A stretch of 32,685 bases of DNA from an uncultured Burkholderiaceae bacterium (GTDB taxonomy: Bacteria > Pseudomonadota > Gammaproteobacteria > Burkholderiales > Burkholderiaceae_B), in the NCBI GenBank assembly GCA_937888805.1, contig CALBEY010000093.1, forward strand, positions 1 to 32,685, given 5' to 3'. A program made the position numbers and the translations under genes. A model generated the notes under the pieces. It did no database searches. It was not told where the DNA came from and saw only the letters and a list, made by a program, of their open reading frames with translations. Within the stretch, counting starts at the first letter, position 1. Each line of letters opens with the position of its first letter. Positions 8,578 to 15,222 of this stretch are shown here, piece by piece.

Positions 8578-9747
8578 TTACGCTCGGTAGTACTCAAGCA
8601 GCCGGGTGACGTAGGCATCCATGCCAAAATTTTGTAACGCGTGCTCACGCGCCCGGTGCCCAAGCCCATGGCGCCTTTCGTCGTCTTGCATCAGTGCGGC
8701 CAGTGCATCGGCAAACGCCTGACTGTCATCGGGATTAACCAATAACCCCACGTCAGCCTTGATCAGCTCAGGAATCGCACCGCTGTTGGCGCCGACAACG
8801 GCGCAACCGGCCGCCATGGCTTCGATCACTGACAGGCCAAAGGCCTCGTTGTGCGAAGCAATGGCGGCAATGTCAATCGCTTGCAAGCACTGCGCCATCT
8901 CAGACTGAAACCCAGCAAGCGTCACGCGTGAGGTCAAGCCCAACGCCTCAATGCGCTCGATCAACTGCGCTTTGTAACCACCCTCAAGCGCATCCTCACC
9001 CGTTGCCTCACCAACGATCACCGCGTGCCACTGCACAGTCAGCGGCAGCTTTACCAAAACAGCCAATGCTTGCACCCACTGAATTTGGCCTTTGCCCCGG
9101 TTAATCCTGCCAGGAATGCCCAGCAACAGGCCATCAACGGGCACTTTAAGGGTGATGCGCCGAACCTCTTGTCTGTGTTCAAGGCTAGACGGTGGCTGGT
9201 AAGGTCTTAAATCGATGCCGTTGTAAAGCATCGTGATGCGCTCAGCTGGCAAAGGAAAGGCGTTTAAGTTGCGCGCATGGGTGGCACGACTGATCGAAAA
9301 GAGTCTCGTGACTTTGCTGTACATCCAACGGTGCAGCCAGTCTTTTTTAGACATGGACACGCCCATGTGGTCCGTGAAAAAAAGCTTTAAATCGGGCGCC
9401 AATTGCACCAAAAATGCCGCCAAGCGCATGTCACCTGATTTGTGCGCATGGATGACCGTGATTTGATGCTGTCGGATGTAAGCCAGTGTTTTTTTAACGG
9501 TCAACAACGCACGCCATTGTGAGCCAAAGGTCAAGTGTGACAATCCAGCCTTTTTAAAACTGTCCGCCACGGCGGTGCCTTCGAGGGCCGCACCATGAAC
9601 CTGACAGCCCTGTCGCACCAGCGCTGCGGCAAGCTGGGCTGGATACATTTCCAAGCCACCCCAACTTTTAGACAGGCAGATCTGTAAGACGTTTGGCGCT
9701 GGCACACTAACCAATGGTGATTGTGGTGCGTCAATCGATCGCGGCAT
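8578..9747 (-). CDS. Glycosyltransferase family 4 (GT-B fold)
   Basis: A 389-residue cytoplasmic glycosyltransferase that probably transfers a sugar from a nucleotide-sugar to a lipid or glycan acceptor of the envelope. The N-terminal acceptor domain begins with the GT4 pattern NVLQICLSKSWGGLEMYPAQ. The donor domain has GIPGRINRGKGQ, a central NGIDLRPY linker, and the E-x7-E donor motif in HNEAFGLSVIEAMAAG. It stands alone: the flanking genes are the separate transport operon and a divergently controlled membrane protein. The ATG is at 9745-9747 with an AGGA box upstream. The family is clear; donor and acceptor are unknown. Confidence 0.88.
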   Translation of the reverse strand: MPRSIDAPQSPLVSVPAPNVLQICLSKSWGGLEMYPAQLAAALVRQGCQVHGAALEGTAVADSFKKAGLSHLTFGSQWRALLTVKKTLAYIRQHQITVIHAHKSGDMRLAAFLVQLAPDLKLFFTDHMGVSMSKKDWLHRWMYSKVTRLFSISRATHARNLNAFPLPAERITMLYNGIDLRPYQPPSSLEHRQEVRRITLKVPVDGLLLGIPGRINRGKGQIQWVQALAVLVKLPLTVQWHAVIVGEATGEDALEGGYKAQLIERIEALGLTSRVTLAGFQSEMAQCLQAIDIAAIASHNEAFGLSVIEAMAAGCAVVGANSGAIPELIKADVGLLVNPDDSQAFADALAALMQDDERRHGLGHRAREHALQNFGMDAYVTRLLEYYRA

Positions 9748-9840
9748 GGCAAAAACGTCCTTCTATCTTTTAAACAGCACTCAATCATTTAAAGCGCAGT
9801 TAAAGAATACCCGATGGCACAAATGACGTGCAGCCAAACC

Positions 9841-10635
9841 CTAAGCAGCCATCCCCAATCGCGTCAAATAAAACCAAACCAATAAATAAAGCGTCGAGCC
9901 AACGAGCAAGCCCATCAAAGCAAAGCGCCCCAGTAAATGAACCGACAGCAATCCCAACAGCGCAATCAGCTGCTGCGCATGCACCGCCAGAAAATGCGAT
10001 GGCCTGATATCTTGATGCCAATGCCACCCCGTTATGGCCATCCCTGGGCCTGGTGGCGGCTGATTGGCGCCGAGTAAGAAACCACTGATGGTTGACAACC
10101 CAAATGTATAAACCAGCGCAATCAGCACGCTCAAGGTCGTGACCGTCATGGGCGCATGTGTTCGGGACTGCCAAATCACCCACGCGAGCCAAGCTTGCGA
10201 TGCTGTCAAACCCACTGCGGCAAGTGCCATCACACCGTATAGCAGCGCTCGGATTGGGTCGGTGGTGTTGTAGTGTGATGCTTCGCCTTGCGTGGCTTGA
10301 TAGGTGATGTAAGCGACTTCAAAGAGCGAGGTCGTCACCATCAAATAAGCAATCCATTGAAACGACCGCCTCTGATCGATGTCTTGACCAACCAGCCGCA
10401 CCAACCAAACGGTCGTCAAAGCAAACAAGGCAGTTGCTGCCATGAACTTCATTGGCTTGGCCCAAATACCGACCCCACGCAATGTATGAGGATCATTGAG
10501 TGAAACCAGATAGGTCACACACAGCGCCACGAGCATCAGAAAGCTGTAAAGGACAACCGCTTGGGAAGTCCGGCTAAGCGCCGCCCGCGACCACTGCCCA
10601 AAGGCCTGCTGATGATCAATTGCCGATACACGCAT
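9841..10635 (-). CDS. Seven-helix integral membrane protein of unknown function
   Basis: A 264-residue protein with about seven hydrophobic helices (roughly residues 26-44, 56-79, 92-114, 127-154, 162-188, 213-238, 239-261). Two patterns stand out: a WAKPMKF segment entering helix 2, and a His-rich stretch GWHWHQDIRPSHFLAVHAQQ before and inside helix 6, which might bind a metal or haem. I do not recognise a named family. It is transcribed divergently from a TetR regulator, and both promoters share the same repeats, so it is probably the main target of that repressor. It is not a rhodopsin: no Lys in a helix-7 D-x3-K pattern. Confidence 0.75.
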   Translation of the reverse strand: MRVSAIDHQQAFGQWSRAALSRTSQAVVLYSFLMLVALCVTYLVSLNDPHTLRGVGIWAKPMKFMAATALFALTTVWLVRLVGQDIDQRRSFQWIAYLMVTTSLFEVAYITYQATQGEASHYNTTDPIRALLYGVMALAAVGLTASQAWLAWVIWQSRTHAPMTVTTLSVLIALVYTFGLSTISGFLLGANQPPPGPGMAITGWHWHQDIRPSHFLAVHAQQLIALLGLLSVHLLGRFALMGLLVGSTLYLLVWFYLTRLGMAA

Positions 10636-10669
10636 AAGAAACCCCTAAGGCTTGAATTCAATCAAAATG

Positions 10670-10698
10670 TTTACACTGTCAACTATTTTAAATACAAT
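10670..10698 (+). promoter_or_regulatory. Sigma70-type promoter for tetR
   Basis: TTTACA (10670-10675) and TACAAT (10693-10698) are separated by 17 bases, about 60 bases upstream of the TetR ATG. The -35 overlaps the first direct repeat, and the promoter interleaves with the opposite-strand promoter, so one protein could control both. Confidence 0.55.
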
Positions 10699-10713
10699 GA
10701 TGACACTGTCAAC
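10673..10713. repeat. Direct repeat ACACTGTCAAC x2, spaced 30 bp: probable TetR operator
   Basis: The 11-mer ACACTGTCAAC occurs at 10673-10683 and again at 10703-10713, a start-to-start distance of exactly 30 bases (about three helical turns). This places both copies on one face of the DNA between the divergent membrane-protein and tetR genes. On the minus strand each copy contains TTGACA, a consensus -35 box. The arrangement suggests a regulator bound to both sites blocks both promoters. The repeat is seen directly; TetR binding is inferred from position. Confidence 0.6.
10685..10712 (-). promoter_or_regulatory. Sigma70-type promoter for the seven-helix membrane protein
   Basis: On the minus strand, TTGACA (10712-10707) is followed after 16 bases by TAAAAT (10690-10685), about 50 bases before the gene's ATG. 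The -35 is a perfect consensus match and lies inside one copy of the direct repeat. Confidence 0.55.
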
Positions 10714-10760
10714 AAATAAATGCGTGCCTTCGCTCGACGATTGAACGCAAGGCCAAACTA

Positions 10761-11393
10761 ATGACCAAAGTGATCAACGAACTGAATCTGAAAGAAGCTT
10801 GCATACAAGCGGCCAGAGAGGTGATTGCCGAGCATGGCGTGGAAGGCTTAAGCATGCGCGATGTGGCTAGAAAGCTCGCCATTTCTCACCAAGCCCCTTA
10901 CCGCCACTTTCCCAGCCGAGACCACTTGCTTGCGGAAATCATGCGACGCTGCTTTGAGGACTTTGCTGAATTCTTAGATCAAACGTCCAAAGCGCACCCT
11001 GCTGACGAACTTGGCGCCATGGGCCTGGCCTACCTGCAATACGCCGATCAAAAGCCGCTGGAATATCGCTTGATGTTTGGTACCCCGTGGCCTGAGCCGG
11101 CAGACCATCCCGATTTGGTCAAACATGCCGTGCATGCTTTTGATTTGCTCAGGAAAAATCTTTTGACCAGAAACAGCGATCACCCTAACGCCAAAAAGCG
11201 ATCCGAATTTCAAGCCCTATTTATCTGGTCATCACTGCACGGCTTGGCCAGCATCAAGCACGCCAACGTGATGCAGCACCTCGTTTTATCCAACGGGGTT
11301 GAAAATCAAGCGCAAGACTTCATGCTCGAAATGATTGATGCGGCGCTGGTGTCCGATCGGGATACGTTTTTCGAGCGATCCAATGCCCCTTGA
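10761..11393 (+). CDS. TetR/AcrR-family transcriptional regulator
   Basis: A 210-residue repressor-like protein. The N-terminal helix-turn-helix (about residues 10-58) shows the TetR pattern AAREVIAEHGVEGLSMRDVARKL, then HQAPYRHFPSRDHLLAEI. The C-terminal helical domain (about 80-200) resembles the WHG/TetR_C_33 ligand domain and has the conserved-looking EYRLMFGTPWPEP stretch. The ATG is preceded by AAGG. It is divergent from the seven-helix membrane protein gene across a 125-base region that contains the 30-base-spaced repeats. Its stop overlaps an upstream candidate start (11383) of the broken lipoprotein gene. Confidence 0.9.
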   Translation: MTKVINELNLKEACIQAAREVIAEHGVEGLSMRDVARKLAISHQAPYRHFPSRDHLLAEIMRRCFEDFAEFLDQTSKAHPADELGAMGLAYLQYADQKPLEYRLMFGTPWPEPADHPDLVKHAVHAFDLLRKNLLTRNSDHPNAKKRSEFQALFIWSSLHGLASIKHANVMQHLVLSNGVENQAQDFMLEMIDAALVSDRDTFFERSNAP

Positions 11394-11418
11394 ATCCAAA
11401 TTTCAGTCTCGATTGCCG

Positions 11419-11699
11419 ATGGCCACTTTTCTGCGGGTGGCAATCGTCTGCTTACTTTTGACGTTACTCGTCGGTTGCGCCCGATTCAATTATGTTTTAC
11501 CAGACAGCCCAAATGCACTGTCCAGACTTACCCCGATATCGCCACCGCCCAAGATCGCATTGGTATTAGGCAGTGGTGGGCCACGCGGTTATGCCGGCGA
11601 GACCCGAAATTGTTTCAAGCCAATAGCAGCCTTGAGCGCGATCGACGTTTTGAGGTTAAAAATAACGATCACAAGGCCCAAGCGAAACAACATGTCTGA
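11419..11699 (+). pseudogene. Remnant of a patatin-like phospholipase lipoprotein gene (internal deletion)
   Basis: From ATG 11419 (or 11383) the frame encodes a lipoprotein signal (hydrophobic stretch ending LLVGC, a lipobox). It then has a short linker and IALVLGSGGPRGYAG, which matches the oxyanion-hole opening of patatin-like NTE/RssA lipoproteins (usually followed by His and the rest of the domain). After about base 11600 the similarity stops. Another frame then reads RRDPKLFQANSS and onward to a TGA at 11697-11699, overlapping the next gene's ATG by eight bases, just as an intact operon neighbour would. The GxSxG catalytic Ser and the later Asp are missing. I infer an internal deletion plus frameshift. 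The family assignment rests only on the N-terminal motif. Confidence 0.55.
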
Positions 11700-12939
11700 C
11701 ACTTCATCCCAACGCACTGCTTCTACAACCGAGACAAGCGCAAGCGCACAAGCCCAATGGCCAAACGAATCACGGCACCGTGCCACTGGTCCCTTGGCAG
11801 GCGTGCGGGTTTTAGACATGACCGCGGTGGGCATGGGGCCCTACTGCACGCAGACACTGGGGGACTATGGCGCTGATGTAATCAAAGTCGAATCGCCCGA
11901 GGGTGACGTGTTTCGGCATGCCACACCGAGCAACAACAAAGGCATGGGTGCGCCCTTTTTGCAGCTCAATCGAAACAAGCAAAGCCTTGTCTTAAACCTA
12001 AAAGAGGCGCAAGCCCTTTCTGACTTGCGCCAACTGGCCAAGAGTGCCGATGTGTTGGTCTATAACGTGCGCCCACAATCGATGCGCAAACTCGGGCTGG
12101 GTTTTGAAGATTTACAAGCCATCAATCAACGACTGATTTACTGCGGTGTCTACGGTTTCTCTGAGGCAGGTCCGTATGCCGGTCGACCCGCTTTTGATGA
12201 CATCATCCAAGCCATGAGCGGCTTGGCTGACTTACAAGGTCGCGGACGCCTAGAGCCCCCCGCCTACGTCACCTCGATCATGGCCGACAAAATCACAGGT
12301 CTATCAGCGTTAAGCGCCATTTTGGCCGCGCTTTATGAGCGTGAAAAGTCAGGTTTGGGCCAAGCCATTGAAGTGCCCATGTTTGAAACCATGGTGGCCT
12401 TTAACCTTCTAGAACACATGGGCGGTGCGACGTTTAATCAGCCTGGTAACAATATGGCGTATGCACGCGCCGTTTCCCCTCACCGCAAGCCCTACTGCAC
12501 TGCCGATGGCTACATTGGACTGTTACCCTACACGTCGTCACAGTGGCAGCGATTCTTTGAGATTGCGGGTCGTCCTGAAGTGATGCATGACCCAAAATTT
12601 GCAACACCCGAAGAACGCGCCAAACACGTGGGCGAGCTCTACGAGATGCTTGAGTCCATCGTGGTTAAGCGCAGTAGCGCCGAATGGCTGGCGCTCTTTG
12701 AGGCTAATGATATCCCGGCCGCTCACGCCAATAGACTTGAAGACTTGCAGCAAGACCCACATCTCGTTGCAACCGAATTTTTCCAAACGCACGATCACCC
12801 CACCGAAGGTCAGATCGTCATGGCCAAACCAGCGACCACTTTCAGTCGCACACCAGCGAGCGTCAGGAGCCTGGCCCCCAACTTAGGCGAACACAATGAA
12901 ACGATCCTAAAGATGGCAGACAAAAGCGGTGATAAGTAA
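11692..12939 (+). CDS. Family III CoA-transferase (CaiB/BaiF type)
   Basis: A 415-residue enzyme that moves CoA between a thioester and a free carboxylic acid in the cytoplasm. Family features: N-terminal LAGVRVLDMTAVGMGPYCTQ and LGDYGADVIKVE, then NRNKQSLVLNLK, the catalytic Asp in GRPAFDDIIQAMSG, and YEREKSGLGQAIEVPMFE. Length fits this family. Start ATG 11692 lies about 30 residues before the domain and has no strong ribosome-binding site; it overlaps the remnant gene's stop. The frame is open further upstream through the lipoprotein signal, which is treated as a by-product of the deletion. The acid substrate cannot be deduced here. Confidence 0.88.
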   Translation: MSDTSSQRTASTTETSASAQAQWPNESRHRATGPLAGVRVLDMTAVGMGPYCTQTLGDYGADVIKVESPEGDVFRHATPSNNKGMGAPFLQLNRNKQSLVLNLKEAQALSDLRQLAKSADVLVYNVRPQSMRKLGLGFEDLQAINQRLIYCGVYGFSEAGPYAGRPAFDDIIQAMSGLADLQGRGRLEPPAYVTSIMADKITGLSALSAILAALYEREKSGLGQAIEVPMFETMVAFNLLEHMGGATFNQPGNNMAYARAVSPHRKPYCTADGYIGLLPYTSSQWQRFFEIAGRPEVMHDPKFATPEERAKHVGELYEMLESIVVKRSSAEWLALFEANDIPAAHANRLEDLQQDPHLVATEFFQTHDHPTEGQIVMAKPATTFSRTPASVRSLAPNLGEHNETILKMADKSGDK

Positions 12940-13208
12940 CAGGGTCACAAATGATGATCCAAGCTTATTGTTTTATTAAATTGTTTCAATTTTTGCTAAC
13001 TGTTGCTCAAAAGCATCGTTTTTCTGCGGCGCAACATATTTTGTTACATATCGCTACGATTTTAAAAAAACAAATTAAAGCTTAGCTTTCACCGATGTGC
13101 TGATCAGCGCCACATGCCTTCATAAGATGGCTTACTGCCCGACCCAAAAACTGTAAATGCACCATATTGGGATACTTTAGCGTCGATTAGTGCGACGCTC
13201 TATAAAAA

Positions 13209-13355
13209 ATGAAAGTTATCCGCATGCAAAACCATTCACATCTTTGTCCAATACAGGCTTTTGCATGGCAAGTCTTGATTGTTTTAATCGTGATGTTTTC
13301 CGAACAAATAACGCGTTTTACCTTGCGCGTAAGACGTCTCAAGCGTAAAGTTTAA
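13209..13355 (+). CDS. Possible 48-residue small membrane protein
   Basis: ATG at 13209 opens a 48-codon frame ending TAA 13353-13355. The product would have one hydrophobic helix (about residues 18-30, AFAWQVLIVLIVMF) followed by a strongly basic tail (RFTLRVRRLKRKV), a plausible single-pass protein with the tail in the cytoplasm. Against it: no clear ribosome-binding site before the first ATG, only a weak GAAAG before the Met at codon 6, and chance open frames of this size are common. No family recognised. Confidence 0.22.
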   Translation: MKVIRMQNHSHLCPIQAFAWQVLIVLIVMFSEQITRFTLRVRRLKRKV

Positions 13356-13367
13356 TCGTTCTGGTCA

Positions 13368-13373
13368 TATAAC
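13368..13373 (+). promoter_or_regulatory. Tentative -10 element of the rhodopsin promoter
   Basis: TATAAC is a five-of-six match to a sigma70 -10 box about 110 bases before the rhodopsin ATG, but the base run 17 positions upstream (GTAAAG) is a poor -35. An alternative pair is TTGCGC (13324-13329) and TAAAGT (13347-13352) with 17 bases between. Either would give a leader of about 100-130 bases. Weak evidence. Confidence 0.2.
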
Positions 13374-13482
13374 AATCAGTTACAAATGACCTGCCCAGTC
13401 AACTGAGCACCACGCTTGGGTGAGGAAAGGGCCTCGGAGCGTTGTTGTTTTTAAGCCTTTCTTTCTATTGGAGACCGTTCAA

Positions 13483-14235
13483 ATGGAACTAACCTTTGGG
13501 CAATACGAGCTGATCTATAACGCATTTTCTTTCGGCACTGCCACATTCCTTGCAGCAACAATTTTCTTTTGGTTGGGTCTGACCCAAGTCTCAAAGAAGT
13601 ACAAAACCGCTTTGGTTATCACCGGTTTGGTGACATTTATTGCCGGTTATCACTACCTTCGTATTTTCAATAGCTGGAACGAAGCTTACACAGCAGTCAA
13701 TGGCGTTGTGACAGCCACAGGCGTCGCCTTTAACGTTGCTTATCGTTACGTCGACTGGCTCTTGACCGTGCCATTGCTTTTGATTGAATTGATTTTGGTG
13801 ATGGGTTTGTCCCGCGCTGAAACAGTCAGCAAAAGCGTGAAGCTCGGTGGTGCTGCCGCACTGATGATCATCTTGGGTTACCCAGGTGAAGTGTCAGCCG
13901 GTGGCATTGACAGCACCCGTTTCATCTGGGGCGCCTTGTCAATGATTCCTTTCCTGTACATCGTTGTGACGTTGTTCTCAGGCTTAAGCGAATCGATCAG
14001 CAAGCAGCCTGAAAATGCTCGTGGATTGATCAGTGCAGCGCGTTGGGTCGTGATTTTGTCATGGTTCTTCTACCCAATCGTTTACTTCGCACCATTTGTG
14101 ATTTCACTCGAAGGTGGCGCCACGACCGCCGTGATCGAAATCGGTTATACCATTGCCGACATCGTTGCCAAGGCTGTGTTTGGCGTCATGATTTTCATGA
14201 TCGCTGTTCGCAAGTCTGAGTCAGAAGCTGCTTAA
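13483..14235 (+). CDS. Proteorhodopsin/xanthorhodopsin-like light-driven proton pump
   Basis: A 250-residue seven-helix retinal protein of the inner membrane. By alignment to proteorhodopsin by eye: His57 (PR H75), Arg88, proton acceptor Asp91 (D97), Thr95, donor Glu102 (E108), Asp226 (D227) and the Schiff-base Lys230 (K231). This D-T-E set is that of an outward proton pump. Leu99 (PR position 105) predicts green absorption. Gly150, in FIWGALS of helix 5, sits where bacteriorhodopsin has Trp138 and xanthorhodopsin has the Gly that lets a carotenoid antenna reach the retinal. GGAGA at 13470-13474, eight bases before ATG 13483, fixes the start; a GTG at 13420 in the same frame is rejected. A strong terminator follows, then the retinal biosynthesis genes. 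Confidence 0.96.
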   Translation: MELTFGQYELIYNAFSFGTATFLAATIFFWLGLTQVSKKYKTALVITGLVTFIAGYHYLRIFNSWNEAYTAVNGVVTATGVAFNVAYRYVDWLLTVPLLLIELILVMGLSRAETVSKSVKLGGAAALMIILGYPGEVSAGGIDSTRFIWGALSMIPFLYIVVTLFSGLSESISKQPENARGLISAARWVVILSWFFYPIVYFAPFVISLEGGATTAVIEIGYTIADIVAKAVFGVMIFMIAVRKSESEAA

Positions 14236-14276
14236 TTTATAGCCTAACTGCTTGACTTTAGGATAAGCACTTCCCG

Positions 14277-14312
14277 ATCCCCGGTCAGCTCGCATGACCG
14301 GGGATTTTTTTT
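14277..14312 (+). terminator. Rho-independent terminator after the rhodopsin gene
   Basis: An 11-base perfect stem, ATCCCCGGTCA (14277-14287) and TGACCGGGGAT (14295-14305), closes a 7-base loop and runs into eight T residues. It is 41 bases past the rhodopsin stop. The crtE ribosome-binding site (AAGGTGG, 14313-14319) begins immediately after the T-run, leaving no room for a separate promoter, so crt expression must come from read-through or from a promoter inside or before the rhodopsin gene. Confidence 0.92.
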
Positions 14313-14325
14313 AAGGTGGGTACAC

Positions 14326-15222
14326 ATGGGTACACACGAGCCAATGCCAAACTCGCTGCATGCTGAACCACTACGGGCCTGTGAATCGCTGATGCTTGAC
14401 GCGCTTTGCCGCCGCGGTGCTGATAGACTCAACAATCTTATTCGCTACCACCTTGAGAGCGGCGGCAGCCGAATAAGAGCGCGTTTAGCCCTAGAGGCAG
14501 GTGAAGCACTTAACCTACCGACCGCTACTTGCATTGCACTCGCGGCCAGTTGTGAATTAATCCACAACGCCTCCTTACTTCACGACGACATACAAGACCA
14601 AAGCACTCATCGCCGTGGCAAGCCAGCCGCATGGCAGTGTTTTGATCCCAATACCGCCATGTGCGCCGGCACTTTGATGCTGTCTGCCGCCTTTGACGTT
14701 TTGGCGAAAATTGATACCAACCCTGTCAAACTGATTCGACATTTACACCAGCGCACAGCTGATTTGATCGTGGGGCAAACCGCTGATTTACAGTACGAAG
14801 CGCAACGATGGGATACTGAACAATACCTTCAAATAGTAACGGGTAAATCCGGTGCCCTTTTGGCGCTACCATTAGAATTGTCACTGATTGCTGCAGACCG
14901 TGGATACGCGCTGCAAACGGCCAAACAGGCTGGTGAAGCGTTTGCAATCGCCTATCAACTCGCCGATGACTTGGCCGATTGGGATGATGACTTGGCACTC
15001 GGTAATTGCAACATCATTGCCGTGATTCAAGCTCAAGACGCCAGCGTATCGGCTCAACAAGCGCGCCACCATGCTCGTCTGCTTGCCCAGACGCATCTAA
15101 GACAGGCTTGCGAATACGCTCGGCAATTGCCTGACCAAAGCGGTCAATCATTTATAGCCCTTTGTCATACACTGACATTGTCCGTTTGCACTGAATCGAG
15201 TACGAGCTGCGAGAAATCATGA
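14326..15222 (+). CDS. crtE: Geranylgeranyl diphosphate synthase (polyprenyl synthetase family)
   Basis: A 298-residue prenyltransferase that condenses isopentenyl diphosphate units to C20 GGPP, the carotenoid precursor. It has the two Asp-rich motifs: DDIQD at 87-91 within SLLHDDIQDQSTHRRG, and DDLAD at 214-218 within YQLADDLADWDDD. A GGSRIRA segment near 46-52 stands at the usual GGKRxRP position, and Lys174 (TGKSGAL) is also conserved. Product length (C20) is inferred from position at the head of a crt operon; the fold alone could make other lengths. AAGGTGG precedes the ATG by about seven bases. The stop overlaps crtI by ATGA. Confidence 0.92.
   Translation: MGTHEPMPNSLHAEPLRACESLMLDALCRRGADRLNNLIRYHLESGGSRIRARLALEAGEALNLPTATCIALAASCELIHNASLLHDDIQDQSTHRRGKPAAWQCFDPNTAMCAGTLMLSAAFDVLAKIDTNPVKLIRHLHQRTADLIVGQTADLQYEAQRWDTEQYLQIVTGKSGALLALPLELSLIAADRGYALQTAKQAGEAFAIAYQLADDLADWDDDLALGNCNIIAVIQAQDASVSAQQARHHARLLAQTHLRQACEYARQLPDQSGQSFIALCHTLTLSVCTESSTSCEKS

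Larger units (their letters stand above)
12940..13482. other. AT-rich intergenic region upstream of the rhodopsin gene
   Basis: The longest gap in the window (543 bases), clearly richer in A/T than its flanks. It contains a short palindrome AAAGCT-T-AGCTTT at 13077-13089, a perfect 7-base dyad AGCGTCG/CGACGCT with a 7-base loop at 13179-13199 (not followed by a T-run), and a 48-codon open frame at 13209-13355. It also holds the rhodopsin leader. No strong terminator for the CoA-transferase gene is visible. The length and composition suit a regulated promoter region, but I see no recognisable light- or carotenoid-regulator box. Confidence 0.6.

Noticed and set aside
9800..10192. Overlapping minus-strand 130-codon frame
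   Set aside because: It lies in another frame of the membrane-protein gene and has no motif or start signal.
13420..13482. GTG start 21 codons upstream for the rhodopsin
   Set aside because: GGAGA eight bases before ATG 13483 and the normal N-terminus of proteorhodopsins favour the shorter form.
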